A stretch of DNA of 64,000 nucleotides from Rhexocercosporidium sp. MPI-PUGE-AT-0058 (GCA_020746875.1 JAGTJL010000021.1:930001-994000); one strand, 5' to 3'; positions 44,948-59,297 are shown, counted from the stretch's first letter. The notes: generated by a model not told the origin, from the letters alone. Numbers and translations are program-made.

Positions 44948-47057
44948 AGCTCTGGGGGCCGCAGGTCGTGCAGTACTGGGATTCAGGTATTTTGCACCTG
45001 AGAAGGTCGGAGCTTTGTTTAAGAATCTACCCGAGGACCTTTACAATAGTGTAATTTCCATCGTCCACACCCCCCAATGCTTGTGGTCCTTCCACCCACT
45101 TGGATACAAATTTCTCAATTCGAAGATGATTGGCAAACAATTCCATCAGGTGCCCAATTTTGCAATTTTATATAAAAGTGTATTTGACCATAGACCATCG
45201 ATGAGACTCGAGAGTCCATCGGCCACATCTCCGCTTTTGAAGTCATAAATCGAATTCAAGGTACAGTACTCGCCCTTATGCCCGGAGAAAGGAGAAACCA
45301 CTGAACGAGGTGTAAATCCCTGCAGGGCTGCAAGTCCCATTTATTTCCTCTAATTACCACTAGAATTCTATGGTTGAAGCCTCTTTTCTTGGCATCACGT
45401 GGTTAGTAATAGAATACGATATCTGGAGATCGCTCTGCTCAAAAGAAAGAACATACGCGTCCGGGCGAGTATGTACTACACCCTTCTCTTATTATTTCTC
45501 GGTTTTGTAGACGGCGCAGATAGACATCCCAGTACAGAAGACAATATTTTCGACTTTTCTGAAATGAGATGTCATCACGTGGTTTTCTGTTCTAAAATCT
45601 TTTGTTGCACATCGCAAAAAGTTGCCAGTCCCATTGCCAAATTGGGTTGAGAGCCAGACTCCTCGCTTCGCTTCGCTCCGCTTCGTTGGTGATAACAAAT
45701 ACTCGATAACACTCAACAACAGTGCAAGAAAAAAGTCCACATCGTCGGAGAGAAAAGAAGAGAATCTTGACAAGTAAATCAGGAAGCAGGTGCAGTCTGC
45801 CATATTCATACAGATCTGTCCCTTCCTCTAATCATTGTTTGCAATTGGTAAACAGTGCCCCTCTTGGCTGTCCCAACGAATAAGCGAGGGGTCTACCGAA
45901 ACAAGTTTCCTGGAAGCAGGTAGGTAGCGATGATGTATCATACTGAAACAATACATTGTAGGATTGGGATAGTACATACATGATCTTTAATCCAGTACCC
46001 ACTATGAACTTGCAGCATCACTTATCGAGGACGACTGACATTCCGCCATTTCCAATACCCCTGTGCAATCTTCGCCTTTTAATGCCCCTCGAAAAAGAGA
46101 TCAAAGCTCTCAGACAACGTCGCCAGGTATGCTTCTCCGTCTTCCATGGTCTTGTACTACGAATCACAGGACGGACCTTCTGCTTGATAAACTCGGTAAT
46201 ACTTTGCATTTCGCGATCCAGGATAAGTTCCTGGCTTTCCTCATTACTAGATAGGTCGGTGCCTTGTGAAGCCAGCCAACGTGATAACGTCTCCTTGTAC
46301 ATACATCTGGTCTTCCTACTGCGTCGACAATCGCATTCGATGGAGAAAACTCCATCCTACTAAGCATCCACACCAAGAAGCAAATTGCAAATTGCAAATG
46401 GATATATTGCCTTAAGGACCATGCTCCATATGCACGCCTTCGGCCGTAACATTCGTGTAAAACAATGGAAACTGCACGAAAACAAGTGGACTGTCCCCTG
46501 AGATGGGTATCTCTCTGCTCCGGGAAGGCTGAAAATTCGATGGTACGCCCCCACATAAACTGTCTCAATCTTTATGTAGACCACTGGGTCGTTGGAATGA
46601 GCGAGGGATGACGGTAAGCACACAACAGAGAAACTCGGGGACGTTTGCGATATAGCGAAATAGGAACCCTAAGAACGTCTGACGAAATTTTTCATCAGAG
46701 ACTGGATTGGTAGCGATGATTACCTGAACTTCAATGCTCCGGTGGTTCCCAATAGAGGGAGTGAGAGTCGAAGGACTGGTGGAAGGTACGAGTGGGAAAC
46801 TTACGAATGGACCAAATAGGCAGGAAAAAGAGTCTCTACTGAGATGAATATACCTTTTTGCCCGCCTGCCTATCTACAGTCAACGATCTTACGTTCAAAG
46901 TAATAGGCGTCTGGGCATGATGCTCCGATTTATTCAGCAGCGGTAGGGTATGGTGAACGTGTTACACTTGACCAATAACACAAGCAAATAAGGAAGGCGA
47001 AAAGGACCAGATCTCTAAGTCATGCATTAATAGCTGATATCAGTAATTCAAAGTCTC
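44948..47057. other. intergenic, nothing recognised
   Basis: Short frames on both strands only. A small purine/pyrimidine repeat (CTTCGCTTCGCTCCGCTTCG) lies at about 45665. No domains or RNA genes seen. Confidence 0.4.
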
Positions 47058-48201
47058 TCAAACTGCCCAATAGACATCAATCCGGACAGTCTCGATCATG
47101 TTGACCCAACCAGGGAAACGTGCCTTTCCCCATACAGTTACGATATCTCCTACTTTCATGTCTCTTACAAACTGTCCATTTGCAGTATTCCTTCCTCGTC
47201 CTTGATCCTCCAATGCCTTTCCTCCTAAGGAGTCTGGATCAACATCGTCATGGCACGTCCACACAATCTTGTACTCCTCAGCTTGCTTGGTAGCGGTCCG
47301 ATTCTTCTGCAGACAGTCTAAGGTTGGAAGGAGAGGGTGTTCGAAGCTGTTTGGGGAGGATGGGTGGACTCTTGGTTGGATAGTCTCGACTGTGCACGCT
47401 AGAGGTGTATTTTCTTTGGTCCATGCTGACGAGCCGTGTTCGGGTAATATGGTGGGAAATGTCTCTGGGTTTCCCGAGGTTATGGTAGATTCTCCACGAG
47501 TATTAGCAACATATTGTGGAAGTCATTGGACTGGCTCTAGCGTTTGTACGTACTATCTTGGGACAGGTGTATTCTCTCCTTCCCAACGTCGAACCAGGTG
47601 AACGACCCCTTGAATGTGCCCTTATGTTCCGACCCACCACCCCATCCCTGGTCATGGCTGACGAGGGTAAACACTATCTTTCGGCATGGGTGCTCTCCCC
47701 GCATTTGACTCTCGGTTATCCATCTGGCCTTGATGTCCTCCGTTATATCTCGAGGAAGCATTGCAGAGTCTTGCCGTGGACTTGCCGGTATGGTGGGGTA
47801 GGCTTGGTTTCTGGACGTCATGGAGCAAATGGTAGGGAGGGTTTTCTTAGGGATATAGCCCAGTGGGAATGATCTCAACTTTAATGGTGTCAGAACTTGT
47901 TCCACATGTAGGGCGTCGGACTTACAAGAAATCGGTCCTCGGTGGGCCCACCCAAGCCAGATCCACCAGCTCGTACATGAAGCTCTCCCCCAGTACGGCA
48001 CATCGTCGTGCGTGGGAAGTACTCAGCATAGTCGATGATTGTATCGATGAGCTCTATTGGAAGCTTAAAGTTCGTGAAGAGGGTATCTTTCGTCGTGATC
48101 ACATCTTCAATACTTGGAATGTATCGATCAGAGTCGTAAAATGATGTTGTGAGCTCGTCTTCTGTTTTGGATGGTGAGGCTTCAGACATAGCAGAAGACA
48201 T
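47058..48201 (-). CDS. fungal-specific hypothetical protein, 344 aa
   Basis: Exons 48201..47926, 47878..47554 and 47491..47058 (introns 47 and 62 bp; donors GTAAGT and GTACGT; a GCTAAT branch in the second) close in phase. The start MSSAMSEASPSKTEDELTTS was chosen. An in-frame ATG at 48369 would add 56 residues with a hydrophobic segment (MSALLWYLVTATFVWYLL), so a membrane-anchored longer form is possible. The core LPIELIDTIIDYAEYFPRTT resembles an F-box-like helix, followed by a beta-rich C-terminal half (CRKIVFTLVSHDQGWGGG, IVWTCHDDVDPDS, KVGDIVTVWGKARFPGWVN, ending VDVYWAV-like). I recognise this pattern as a family common in Pezizomycotina but with no known function. Confidence 0.75.
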
Positions 48202-49318
48202 TGTCCTAAGCAGATACCATACAAAGGTAGCGGTGACTAGGTACCATAAAAGCGCAGACATGAGGGGTAACCCTTCGAGTGCGACAGTTAGTAGCTCGGT
48301 TGAAGAGCAAGTGTTGTGGTTTGAAGGTTCCGTGCTGTTGGTTTGTATAGTGGTTCGAGTGTATCCCATGCGCAAAAAGTAAATTGATTGTTTGATTATG
48401 CGGTTGAGTGGGTTGTGACACTGAGGCGTGGTATTTATTCTTCGAAATCAGGACTTAGGAGAAAGTGATGTTGACTTCCAAGGTGTTCGATACATTTGCC
48501 TCCCGCTATTACGCACTCCATGCAGGGATGTCTGCAAGGCTGACCTCGGCAACGAACGGGAAGGCGCGAGGCTGGACAACGCTAGTATCCTGCCCCTGTA
48601 CAAGTCACGTTTTATTTGCGGTCTCAACTCTGACCTACAGTGGCATTCGCTGTAGGAGATGTGGGTGAATTCAACAGCCTACAAAAATTGACCGAGACAT
48701 CTACTGTTGACTTTCCAGGTCAGACTCCGAGGCTCAGAATCCGAAACGGTCTTGTAGTCGTGACATTGTGGTTTCCATTTTGACTCAGTAATTAAACTGA
48801 AAATATCATAGAGGGGATTTTACAATCATGAATAGAAATAGTCGAGACATCAAAGTTGAAAAACACTGTCCCGAAGCATCAATCTGGTCTTGTCCAAGCG
48901 AAATGGGAAGCATCGCTAGCAAGAAAGAAAACAAACGCTCTAGGTTCCAGTGAAGTCTAAATTTGAAGAAGTGAGTATTAAGTAACGCTTACTTGCATAC
49001 TATTGGAGGGAGTAGTAATTGCTCACCCTGGCAGCGGGTCAAATGTCTACTGGTCACAATTTTTGCAAAAGGGCTTACCGTAAGCGAGTACGCATTCAGA
49101 AAAGGCGCAGCAGGCCAGGAGAAAGTTCCAACATCTGCCCACACACATATACTAACTAATCCATTTCTAAGTCACAAAAAAACTCATCAAGAAACCAGAA
49201 CAAGAAACATATCATTCATAGTAAGGATTCTATCAGCCCAATAACATTTCTATCCAAACCAGTAAGTTGATAATGTCCAAGGGTTCAAAATTAGCATGCC
49301 ACCGACTTCTTCGTCGCA
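48202..49318. other. intergenic, divergent promoter region
   Basis: Separates the minus-strand gene ending its 5' side at 48201 from the plus-strand ICMT-like gene at 49319. Short frames only. Confidence 0.4.
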
Positions 49319-50008
49319 ATGGAAACACCAGACCTCCCGACAATCCTCCTTGTACTCACCACCCTCCTATCCACCTACCTAAGTCTCCAATGCTTCACAC
49401 CTCCAAACTCGGCGCCAACCACCACAGTCCCAGACCGCATCAACTTCTTCGCCAGCCCAAGATTCATTCTCATCCGCCGTCTAAGCGTCGTCCTAGTTGG
49501 CATCCACCACGCCCTCCTAATCCTGAACCCCATCACTCCAAACTACCTACTTTGTCCCAATCCCTCCAGTCTCAACCTCTCCCTCTTCACATGGACTAGA
49601 CACTCCACAGTCTGCTTACTTCTCATCATCATCTTCGCGCCAATTCGCCTCCTAGCTTTCGCGCAACTCGGCGAAAATTTCACGTTTAAGCTCGCCAAGC
49701 CCCAGAAACTGGTCACCACGGGCTTGTATGCGTATATGCAGCATCCGTCGTATACTGCAAATGCTGTTGTTGTGGCGGCTAATTTGCTGTTATTTGAGAG
49801 GCCAGATGGCCTGGTGGGTTGTTGGATGAGTGAGGGGATTGCGAAGAGTCCGTGGTGGAGAGTTTTAGGTTGGGGATTGGCTGCTACGGCGGTGTACTTG
49901 GCGAAGGTTAGGGTTGCGGATGAGGAGAAGATGTTGAAGAAGGCTTTTGGGAAAGAGTGGGAGGTTTGGCATGAGAAGACGAAAAGGTTCGTGCCGGGTG
50001 TCTTTTGA
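49319..50008 (+). CDS. isoprenylcysteine methyltransferase-like membrane protein
   Basis: Single-exon gene, 229 aa, of the ICMT/PEMT-like integral membrane methyltransferase superfamily, which methylates prenylated Cys or phospholipids at the ER. Seen: an N-terminal span (LPTILLVLTTLLSTYLSLQC), further spans at about 58-76 and 100-118, and the cofactor-binding region LVTTGLYAYMQHPSYTANA. The last has the conserved G-x-Y-x-x-x-R/Q-H-P-x-Y motif. Next come a hydrophobic hairpin and the C-terminal DEEKMLKKAFGKEWEVWHEK, where E-x-x-L...G-x-x-(W/Y)xxY is usual. Length and topology fit ICMT-like proteins, but fungi have several paralogues of this type. I would not call it STE14 without alignment. 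An overlapping plus-strand frame (49267..49599) is a shadow. Confidence 0.8.
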   Translation: METPDLPTILLVLTTLLSTYLSLQCFTPPNSAPTTTVPDRINFFASPRFILIRRLSVVLVGIHHALLILNPITPNYLLCPNPSSLNLSLFTWTRHSTVCLLLIIIFAPIRLLAFAQLGENFTFKLAKPQKLVTTGLYAYMQHPSYTANAVVVAANLLLFERPDGLVGCWMSEGIAKSPWWRVLGWGLAATAVYLAKVRVADEEKMLKKAFGKEWEVWHEKTKRFVPGVF

Positions 50009-50526
50009 AGAGAGGGACGTTTGTGGAGGGAGTTCTGGCTTTGCTCGGAACGTGAATTGTCAATGAGTGATGATAAAGCTTCGCTTTAATTCCATGTTCG
50101 GACGGTTTTGAGCATGTTTGGGTAATGCCTCAACTTTGCATCGTCTAGATGAATTATTGCACTTTGCAAATTCTGAAGGCTATCTATAGCGATGAACAGA
50201 TTTCCATTCCAGTATAGAAGCCCATTATAGAATTTGAAATTTAGAACATCGCAACTATCTGCACGTTCGAGCAACTTGAACATCATTCATAACCATAAAC
50301 GCCAACCTAGACTAGCTCATCCTTGCATACAGACTGCTCACTTTGTGAACGTTGAGATTCCAATCTAAAAATATCAATGCCAAAAGATCTGCCAGACGGC
50401 AAGGCCTAGCAATATTTGAAACACCCCTTCGCCTCCAATTCGTATTCGGAGAACCTCCTGAGGTAGGCTCCCCATTGATCCCCCACATATCATTCTTGGA
50501 GCCTCAAGTCCACCCCGAGATCTCAT
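50009..50526. other. convergent 3' flank, nothing recognised
   Basis: Lies between the 3' ends of the ICMT-like gene (+) and the four-span membrane protein gene (-). No feature beyond presumed polyadenylation regions. Confidence 0.4.
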
Positions 50527-51365
50527 TTAGATGATACCCGGTGGAGAATCAGCGCCAGTCTTCCGGCTCTGGACTCTAACCTCGCCAGCACCCGTAGCTT
50601 CAACATCCCGATAAATCGGTAAATGCGGTGGGTTATCACCCTCATTATCGTCATCCTCCTTTTCAAAAGTCAACTTGCCCGCGACGGTAAGTCTGCTTGG
50701 CTGACCCATGTCGGCAACGGAGATGAGATGAAGAACACTGCATCAGAAGTTAATAAGCAAACAATTCGAACGCTTCCACATTTCATCTAAGAAAGCGAGG
50801 GAAGGGATGAGACAACTTACATTGCAATAAACGCAACGACCTTACCTCCAAGCACTGGGCCAAAATAGCCATGCCACATGTAATGATGAGGAATCGGTAG
50901 GGTCGTGCCAAGGGCCAAACTAACAAGCAAAACATCGATGGCGACTTGTACAAACCCCAGAAGTAGCCAGGCAGGAACCTTCTTTTTCGGCTTAGTTGTG
51001 ATCGAAGACCCGGACTGTCTCAGTTCAATCCTTACCCGGACGCGAATGAATCGTGTCAAGAGGTGGTGCAGGAGAACCCACGTCTGTCTGCCCATGGCGA
51101 TGAAGGCGAAGATAGCGCCGAGGATGGAGGCTTGTCGGCGGGAAACGAGGAATACGATGGCCGCTGCGAGGTAGAGCACGAATGATACGAAGCGGAACAA
51201 GAGCGTGGGATGGAAGGAATACTTCAATTGCTTCTTCTTGGGGCTTGTGGGGTCGTCATCGTGGGTGTCCTCGCGAGGATCCAGAAGCCGTTCGTCTTCG
51301 CCGGCGGAATCGAGAGAGGGACGGTTGTCCTCTGGTAGGCGGTGGTAACGAGTGTCTCCTGCCAT
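50527..51365 (-). CDS. four-span membrane protein, 251 aa, unknown
   Basis: Exon 1 51365..50821, 83-bp intron (GTAAGT...GCAG), exon 2 50737..50527, closing in phase. Without the splice the frame stops right after AFIAM. The acidic N-terminus (MAGDTRYHRLPEDNRPSLDS, SAGEDERLLDPREDTHDDDP) is cytosolic-looking. Four hydrophobic segments follow: FRFVSFVLYLAAAIVFLVS, ILGAIFAFIAMGRQTWVLL, WLLLGFVQVAIDVLLVSLAL, and the last rebuilt across the intron (GKVVAFIA-IVLHLISVA). The tail is hydrophilic with EKEDDDNEGDNPPHLPIY. Basic residues after span 2 (RVRVRIELRQ, KPKKK) favour the cytosolic side. It resembles small fungal four-transmembrane proteins of unknown role; no catalytic motif is visible. Confidence 0.75.
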
Positions 51366-52852
51366 TTTGTCGATTTATGTATTGCGCTGGTATTTCAGGA
51401 ATTGATTCAAAAATGTTTGTCCGTTCTCTGCTGGCAATTTTCGAGATACAAAACTGCAAGTGAAGCTGGGCTCGGCGACGAAGTATATATCAGAAACTAC
51501 TAAACTAACAAGCACACTACTTTCCTGCACGGCACCCAATAACAAAGATAACATAAAGCACAGACCCTCCGCCAAGCTTAGCAAACGCGTGGCATTTGCA
51601 TCAGAATCCAACAAGTAAACAAGCTGCAACGAATGAAAAGTGAGGTTAAACTGTTGCCTTGCCGGGACTTGCGGCGGGCTGTGCCAGACTAACATAGGAA
51701 GCGAAGGGTCATTGGCCTGTCAACCGCGATGATCTGGGTTCCAACCTCAAACAATCTATTCCTCCTATTTTCTGTTCGTAAATTGCCTCTTTGGGATACT
51801 TGCCGCTGCGGTGGTTCCCTGTCGTGTTGATGTGGGTTGCTAAGCGCAGACACTCACAAGCAATGAGTGAACGGCCGATCGCTGAGGCTGTGATATGCGA
51901 TTATTTTGTAGGCAAAATCAAATACAGGGGATGTGGCGAGCCAGGGGGGTTTTGTAGCCTGAGACTGGAATAAGCATCGAGATTCTCCGCCACGCAGGAT
52001 CACAGATCAGCAAGTGAAGCCTCAAGATGCCCCTGCTTGATTAGTTAAGGAGCAAATAATTAGATTATAACTGCTCTCTATCATGAAATATGATAATCCC
52101 CATGGTATGGTCTCTTAAAGGGTACCTCGAAACGAACTACAAGGCATAGGAATGGGCCAATTACCACTTGGTCATTGAGCAATGCACGATCCGGATTTGG
52201 AACAGAAACTGGCTGCAACAAAAACTTGGTGATAATATTGGCAGAGGTCAACCCTTTCTCTACTTATCGTTCGAGGACATTAGCACCAAGGCTCCTCATC
52301 AAAGTATTCCAGGCTGAAATTTAACCATGCCAGCGATCAGGAAATATTGCCATGTTCGATGCCTCACATCTCTCTACTTGATAAATGCTACCCCTATCGC
52401 CTTCACCGGGGGAGCAAACCCACTCAATGTTCGTAACAGGCAGCAGGAATTGCCGAGGAGCCCACCAAACAATTGCAGCGTAATACAATGCTTACTTAGA
52501 GGTGAGACATGTAAATGACGTCTGAAGAGAATACTTGTGCTGATGGTATTGAAGAACCCTGGTCGTGGCAGTTACCCGCTGAGGGCAAAGACCAAAATGC
52601 ATACAGTTACTAACTTGGCCTTGCTGGTGCTCACGATCCCGAGGAGCTGGTGCAGACACACTTTTCGCATTTGCATTTCAATGACCTGTCATAATATTCT
52701 CTACCACAAAACTCCTCGCTGAAATGCAGTCCATGACGAAGCTCCGTCCACGAAGCATTCGATTTGATGCCCGTCGGGGAAGGATTGACCAATTTCGAAA
52801 AGAATCTACTGATAGTACATGCCGTAGAACTCGCCTTCCTTAAAATAACGAA
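51366..52852. other. intergenic, nothing recognised
   Basis: Frames of 60-106 codons on either strand lack domains. 51520-51720 is the probable promoter of the minus-strand membrane protein. Confidence 0.4.
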
Positions 52853-54249
52853 TTAAGAACGCTTTTTGCCCTGCTTGGCGGTCATCTTTCTGAAGGCTTC
52901 CATACCACCAGCACCAATAGGTCTGGTAGAAGGATCGAGACCCTTGGTTGCATCGAAGGTACTTTTGGGTGCGATGGTGTAACTGGTATTGCCGCTCTCC
53001 ATTCTAGCTCTGCTACTTTTAATAGGTTGTGAAAGAACGCGTTCTCGCTCGAGCTCCTTTTGAGATAGTGCAATACGTTGTGAAGGGGGCATTTGAGAGG
53101 ATTGAGTGCCAGATGGACGATGCGCAAGTGCGGCAGCTCTGCAACTAGGTTAGTACAGCGAACAATGAGATGAAAACAGACACGTACTGATGATCGAACT
53201 CCTTGGTAACGACCTTGCGCTTCTTATAATCGTCACTGCGCTTGAGAATTGGTCGTGACCATTCTCCAAGCAATCTCTCCGCAGTTCTCTTGATACCAAT
53301 CTCCGGCTTCTTGCTCTTCGTGTAGTATAGGACAACCTTGCCAATGCCAGAACTAAGTAACGCCTCCTTTTCGATAGGCAGCTTCGTGAGAGCCGCAAAG
53401 AGGTCTCTCTGGATGTTATACGCCGGGAGACTGCCATCGTTCAATGGCTCGAGGAAGAATTTGACGGATTGGAGAAAGTTGGTATCGGGGTCGACGATCG
53501 AGTGTTGGACGGTATTTCGGTTGAGCAGGGCCACGACTTCAGGTAACATCTTGAGCTTTTGAAGGGCAGGTTGCCCTTGCTCACGGGCAGAGTTGTCTGC
53601 TTCGCAAGCCCGCTCCATTCGAATCTTCAGAGCCGCAATCTCATCATCGAATGCTTCCTCGAGATCCTATGACAATTAGTATCCTCTGCCATTCTACCTC
53701 TGCGGTCAAACGTACCACTTCATCCTTCTTGCGTCTTCGCTTATTGGGATTCTTGAGCGCAGCATCCATAGCCTTATCCAGAGCTCTCCGCCGTCTCTCA
53801 TCAGGGGTCAAATTCTCCTCATTCTCAGGTGTAGCTGGTCTCCTCTCTCTGGGCTTGTCGCCCTTCTCCCTATCCGATCGGACGCTCTTTGGCTTCTTCG
53901 TTCTCTTCCCATCCAGCATCTGTCCATCTGGATCCTCGTCATCATCGCGACGAGGCCGCTTCTTCTTGTCGCGCTTTGCCTCCTTTAGTTTCTTGCCATC
54001 GCCCTCCTTGTCTGCACGCTTCCTCTTCCCGGCCTTGAGTGTTCGCGCAACATCTTCATCGATCCCTACAAGAGGTCTGTCTTCCAGAGCAACTGTTGTA
54101 GGATCGAACTCTGCGAATTCAGCTTCGTCGACTTCACTCAGTTCGGATTCATTGTCGGACACGTCGTTCTCCTCATTCTCCTCGTTGTCCATGTCAAGAT
54201 CAGGGTTTGCCGCAGGGGGCGGAGGAGTATCGCGTTCTGAGTCAGACAT
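52853..54249 (-). CDS. IWS1: transcription elongation factor IWS1/SPN1
   Basis: IWS1/Spn1 binds Spt6 and histones and travels with RNA polymerase II during elongation, linking it to mRNA processing and nucleosome reassembly. Exons 54249..53716, 53666..53188 and 53138..52853; both introns are 49 bp (GTACGT donors) and phases close; 432 aa, close to yeast Spn1 (410). Residues 1-178 are acidic then Lys/Arg-rich and disordered (NESELSEVDEAEFAEFD, GKRKRADKEGDGKK). Exon 2 encodes the TFIIS N-terminal (LW) domain: LQKLKMLPEVVALLNRN, FFLEPLNDGSLPAYNIQRDL, LLSSGIGKVVLYYTKSKKPE, TAERLLGEWSRPIL. The last motif is the hallmark. The C-terminal tail is basic (ending AKQGKKRS). It shares a 279-bp promoter with the divergent nuclear envelope gene. 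Confidence 0.95.
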
Positions 54250-54528
54250 CTTTGTTGTGGGGTGGTTGTAGTTGTAGGTGGAAAGTGAGCTCGATGACTC
54301 TAGAATTGGGAGTTGTTGTAAACTGCTGAGTGCTTGATATTTGTAGGCTTGTCAAACTGGAGCCCGTTGCCTCTAGCATTAAGGTTCCGCGCTAGTGGAG
54401 CCGCACAACGCGGCCGCCTTCCCCGCATGTTTTTATCCAAGTAAACAGATACGAGTGAATGTCCTGAGCAACATCGAACTTGACCCATCATCACTTTCCA
54501 CAATTGCAAGCACAACCCGCACCAAACC
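54250..54528. promoter_or_regulatory. 279-bp divergent promoter, IWS1 / BRR6-BRL1
   Basis: The start codons of IWS1 (54249, minus) and the BRR6/BRL1-like gene (54529, plus) are separated by only this interval, so the two genes must share or overlap their promoter. The sequence just before 54529 is CA-rich (ACAACCCGCACCAAACC), a common fungal pre-start context. No named factor site assigned. Confidence 0.6.
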
Positions 54529-55954
54529 ATGTTCGGTAATATCCAGGCAAAGCGATCGCACGAGAGTCCTATGGACTGGGAATGGCAGACCTCTGGACCT
54601 ACTGACCCAAAGTCTCCGTTTCCCCAAGGACCCAAAGGTAGGTTTCAGGTCGCATCATTCGAGAACTGAACTCTGACTCTACGCATAGGTGGATTCGAAT
54701 CTCCGAGGCCAACAAACTCCTTTGCAGGAGCATCGTCTACACCTGCAGCACCATTTCGTAATCCATCGTTTACCACGCCCCGGAAACCCTTTGATCAAGA
54801 ACTCTTCTCAGAAGTATCTGGCGCCGAATCATCCCCTGCAGACAACGCAGATGCAGAAGATACACCCGAAATACAGAAATTAAGTCAAACAATGACGAGC
54901 TTCTCGAGTGGGACTGTACGACAGCCCATTTTCGGCAAATACGGCGCAGGATTCCTAGGAAGCAGTCCAGGAAGGCCAGATCGACGAGGCAAATATGCAA
55001 ATGCGATCGTACACAAGGTCCGGAAGAGGAAACGTATGGAACGGGACTATGCTTTGATGAGAGGACACCGGGATGGATCAGACTCAGAATCAGACGATAG
55101 TGAAAGTCGACCAAGGAGTAGAAGCAGCAAGCATTCCAAGCCAGAGACGCCTCAACCAGGCTGGTTTGCCTCAATCTTCAACTACATCGAATCGCATCCC
55201 AACCTCCCGAACGTTCTCTCATACTACGCACAGCTAGGCGTCAATGCCTTTATCGCCGCCTTGACCATTTTCGGAATCTACTCTTTCTGGATGACAGTAC
55301 GAGCAGATGTTGACAAAGCCTCCGAGAAAGAGCGAGCTCTGGCACAAGCAGAGATAGTCAAGTGCGCCCAGGAGTTCGTGGCCAATAGATGCGGTGCAGA
55401 TATCCGGTTGCCAGCTCTAAAAATCCCGTGCGACAATTGGGATCACTGTATGAATAGGGATCCGAACAGTATCGGTAGAGCTCAAGTCAGCGCTCATACA
55501 TTCGCCCAAATCTTCAACAGCTTTATCGAGCCTATAAGCTACAAAGCTATGGTAAGTCACCTCTTCAACGCCCCATGAACTTGAGCATCAAATTGCAAGC
55601 ACAAAAGCGCAATGCTAACTCAACTCCAAATAGATCTTCGTCGTAATGATCGTCACAGTCTGCATCCTAATCAACAACCTGGCATTCAGCACCTTCCGCT
55701 CCAAATCCAACCATCACCACATGCCCACTGCACCCTTCTACCCACAACAAGCACCACCTACGCCATTCCAATGGGGACACCCACCTCAAACACCCCAGCA
55801 TAACAACATGGGCTACGATATCTACGGTGGGCAGACGTACCAGCAAATCATGCCAAGTCAGACGCCTGGTCAGAGAAGTCCCAGTAAAGGCAGCCGGAGC
55901 CCCAGTAAAGGGAACAGGAGTCCGAGTAAGGGAGATCGGTATTTGATGGAGTGA
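54529..55954 (+). CDS. BRL1: BRR6/BRL1-family nuclear envelope protein
   Basis: Brl1/Brr6 proteins are nuclear-envelope membrane proteins needed for nuclear pore assembly and lipid homeostasis. Exons 54529..54637, 54689..55551 and 55634..55954 (introns 51 and 82 bp) close in phase; 430 aa. The N-terminal third is disordered (ESPRPTNSFAGASSTPAAPF, RQPIFGKYGAGFLGS) with a basic patch HKVRKRKRMERD. The family core follows: a membrane span (VNAFIAALTIFGIYSFWMTV, about 221-240), a perinuclear segment with four conserved Cys (about 262, 271, 284, 290; KCAQEF, NRCGAD, KIPCDNW, HCMNRD) expected to form two disulphides, a helix, and a second span (FVVMIVTVCILINNLAF, about 326-342). The C-terminus has three SPSKG repeats. 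Whether it is the BRL1 or BRR6 orthologue needs phylogeny. Confidence 0.9.
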
Positions 55955-56440
55955 GGGAATGGTTTTCAAGGCTTAGGAAAGAGGGTCGCGTTCTTGGTTT
56001 CGGGTTCTTTCTTTGGCGTTTATGCATTATTGCGTGTGTATTTTATTGTGGGCAGGGTTCGTTTGGGAGGAATGGGAAGGAGCATTGAATCGGGGATTAC
56101 TGTACCAATAAATAACGGTACAGTACATATATGCAGCAGGTCCTTCCCAGCCTGTGGCTGTGGGTCTGGCCAGTACACGAGGCATGAGGCATTGAATATA
56201 AGAAGTAACAACTACCTGCCTCCCTAAACTTATTCATCTCAACCAACACCTCCTTCCTTACTTCTATTTTCTCCAAGCAAGAAAGGAAGAAAGAAAGAAG
56301 AACAAAACAGAAAGAAAACCCCACCTTGCGAATCAATACCTAATCAAAGAGAGTGGAAATCTTAATAACCCTCCATCTTGCTTGCTTACTTTCTCTCCCT
56401 TGCTTTCTCTCTCTCCACCATTCATGTAACACGGCCAGTC

Positions 56441-56494
56441 AATCATATCATATCATGTCGTATCATACCATGCATGTCATATCATATCATATCA
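56441..56494. repeat. ATCAT-type microsatellite
   Basis: Imperfect tandem copies of ATCAT/ATCATATCAT with interruptions, in non-coding DNA between two convergent genes. Confidence 0.8.
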
Positions 56495-56599
56495 AAGTCG
56501 TCTAAAGTTCTTTCTTTCGTTTCTCTCTTTCTTGCTTGCTTGCTGTCTTTCTTTCTCTCTCTGTATGTTCTGCGCCGGTATATCAACAAGACCAACGCA

Positions 56600-56680
56600 T
56601 CACACACACACACGCACGCGCTCCGAGCTGATTATCCATCCATCCATCCAGCGCATATCCATATCCATATCCACCCATAT
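56600..56680. repeat. CA, CCAT and CATATC microsatellites
   Basis: Successive short tandem runs: (CA)n at about 56601, (CATC)n across 56635-56650 and (CATATC)n at 56654-56672. Confidence 0.8.
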
Positions 56681-56967
56681 CCCAACCCTGTTGCCTCCCT
56701 TCAACCAACCTCCAACCAGCCTGTCTTGCCATCCCGCCATCGCTTCTCCCCACATACCAACCAGGGATACCGGATACCGGAAACAGGGCAAGATGAACAG
56801 ATAGATACAGGCCACCCAAACCGAACGAACGGAACAGAACGAACGTACGAACCATGAACTTTCTCTCTCTCTATAAGTGAGCGTGTACGAGTGAACGGAT
56901 TGCGATGATATGATACGACACCCAAAAACACCTCACACCTCACATATCCCAAATCACTAATCACAGA

Positions 56968-59159
<2,192 letters not shown>

Positions 59160-59247
59160 GATTAACGTAAAATGCAGAAGCAATCAATCGAACGGTGGTG
59201 TTTGGTTTGGTTTGGCGAGGCGGGGTCCTTTTTAGGATTTCGGCTGG

Positions 59248-59297
59248 CTGGAGGGGGAGGGGAAGGGAGGGAGGGGAGGGGATGGGATGGGAAGGGA
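59248..59297 (+). repeat. G-rich tract, possible G-quadruplex
   Basis: Nine runs of three to five G within 50 bases, spaced by single or double A/T, just upstream of the SRPK start. The transcript of the minus-strand gene would carry the C-rich complement, as in many CT-rich fungal leaders. Confidence 0.7.

Larger units (their letters stand above)
55955..56967. other. convergent 3' region, low-complexity
   Basis: Separates the 3' ends of the BRR6/BRL1-like gene (+) and the SRPK gene (-). It holds CT-rich and microsatellite DNA (listed separately); open frames here (e.g. 56378..56857) are low-complexity translations. Confidence 0.6.

Noticed and set aside
56378..56857. Plus-strand frame of 159 codons between BRR6/BRL1-like and SRPK genes
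   Set aside because: Made of microsatellites and CT-rich DNA; the apparent protein is repetitive and both strands are open.
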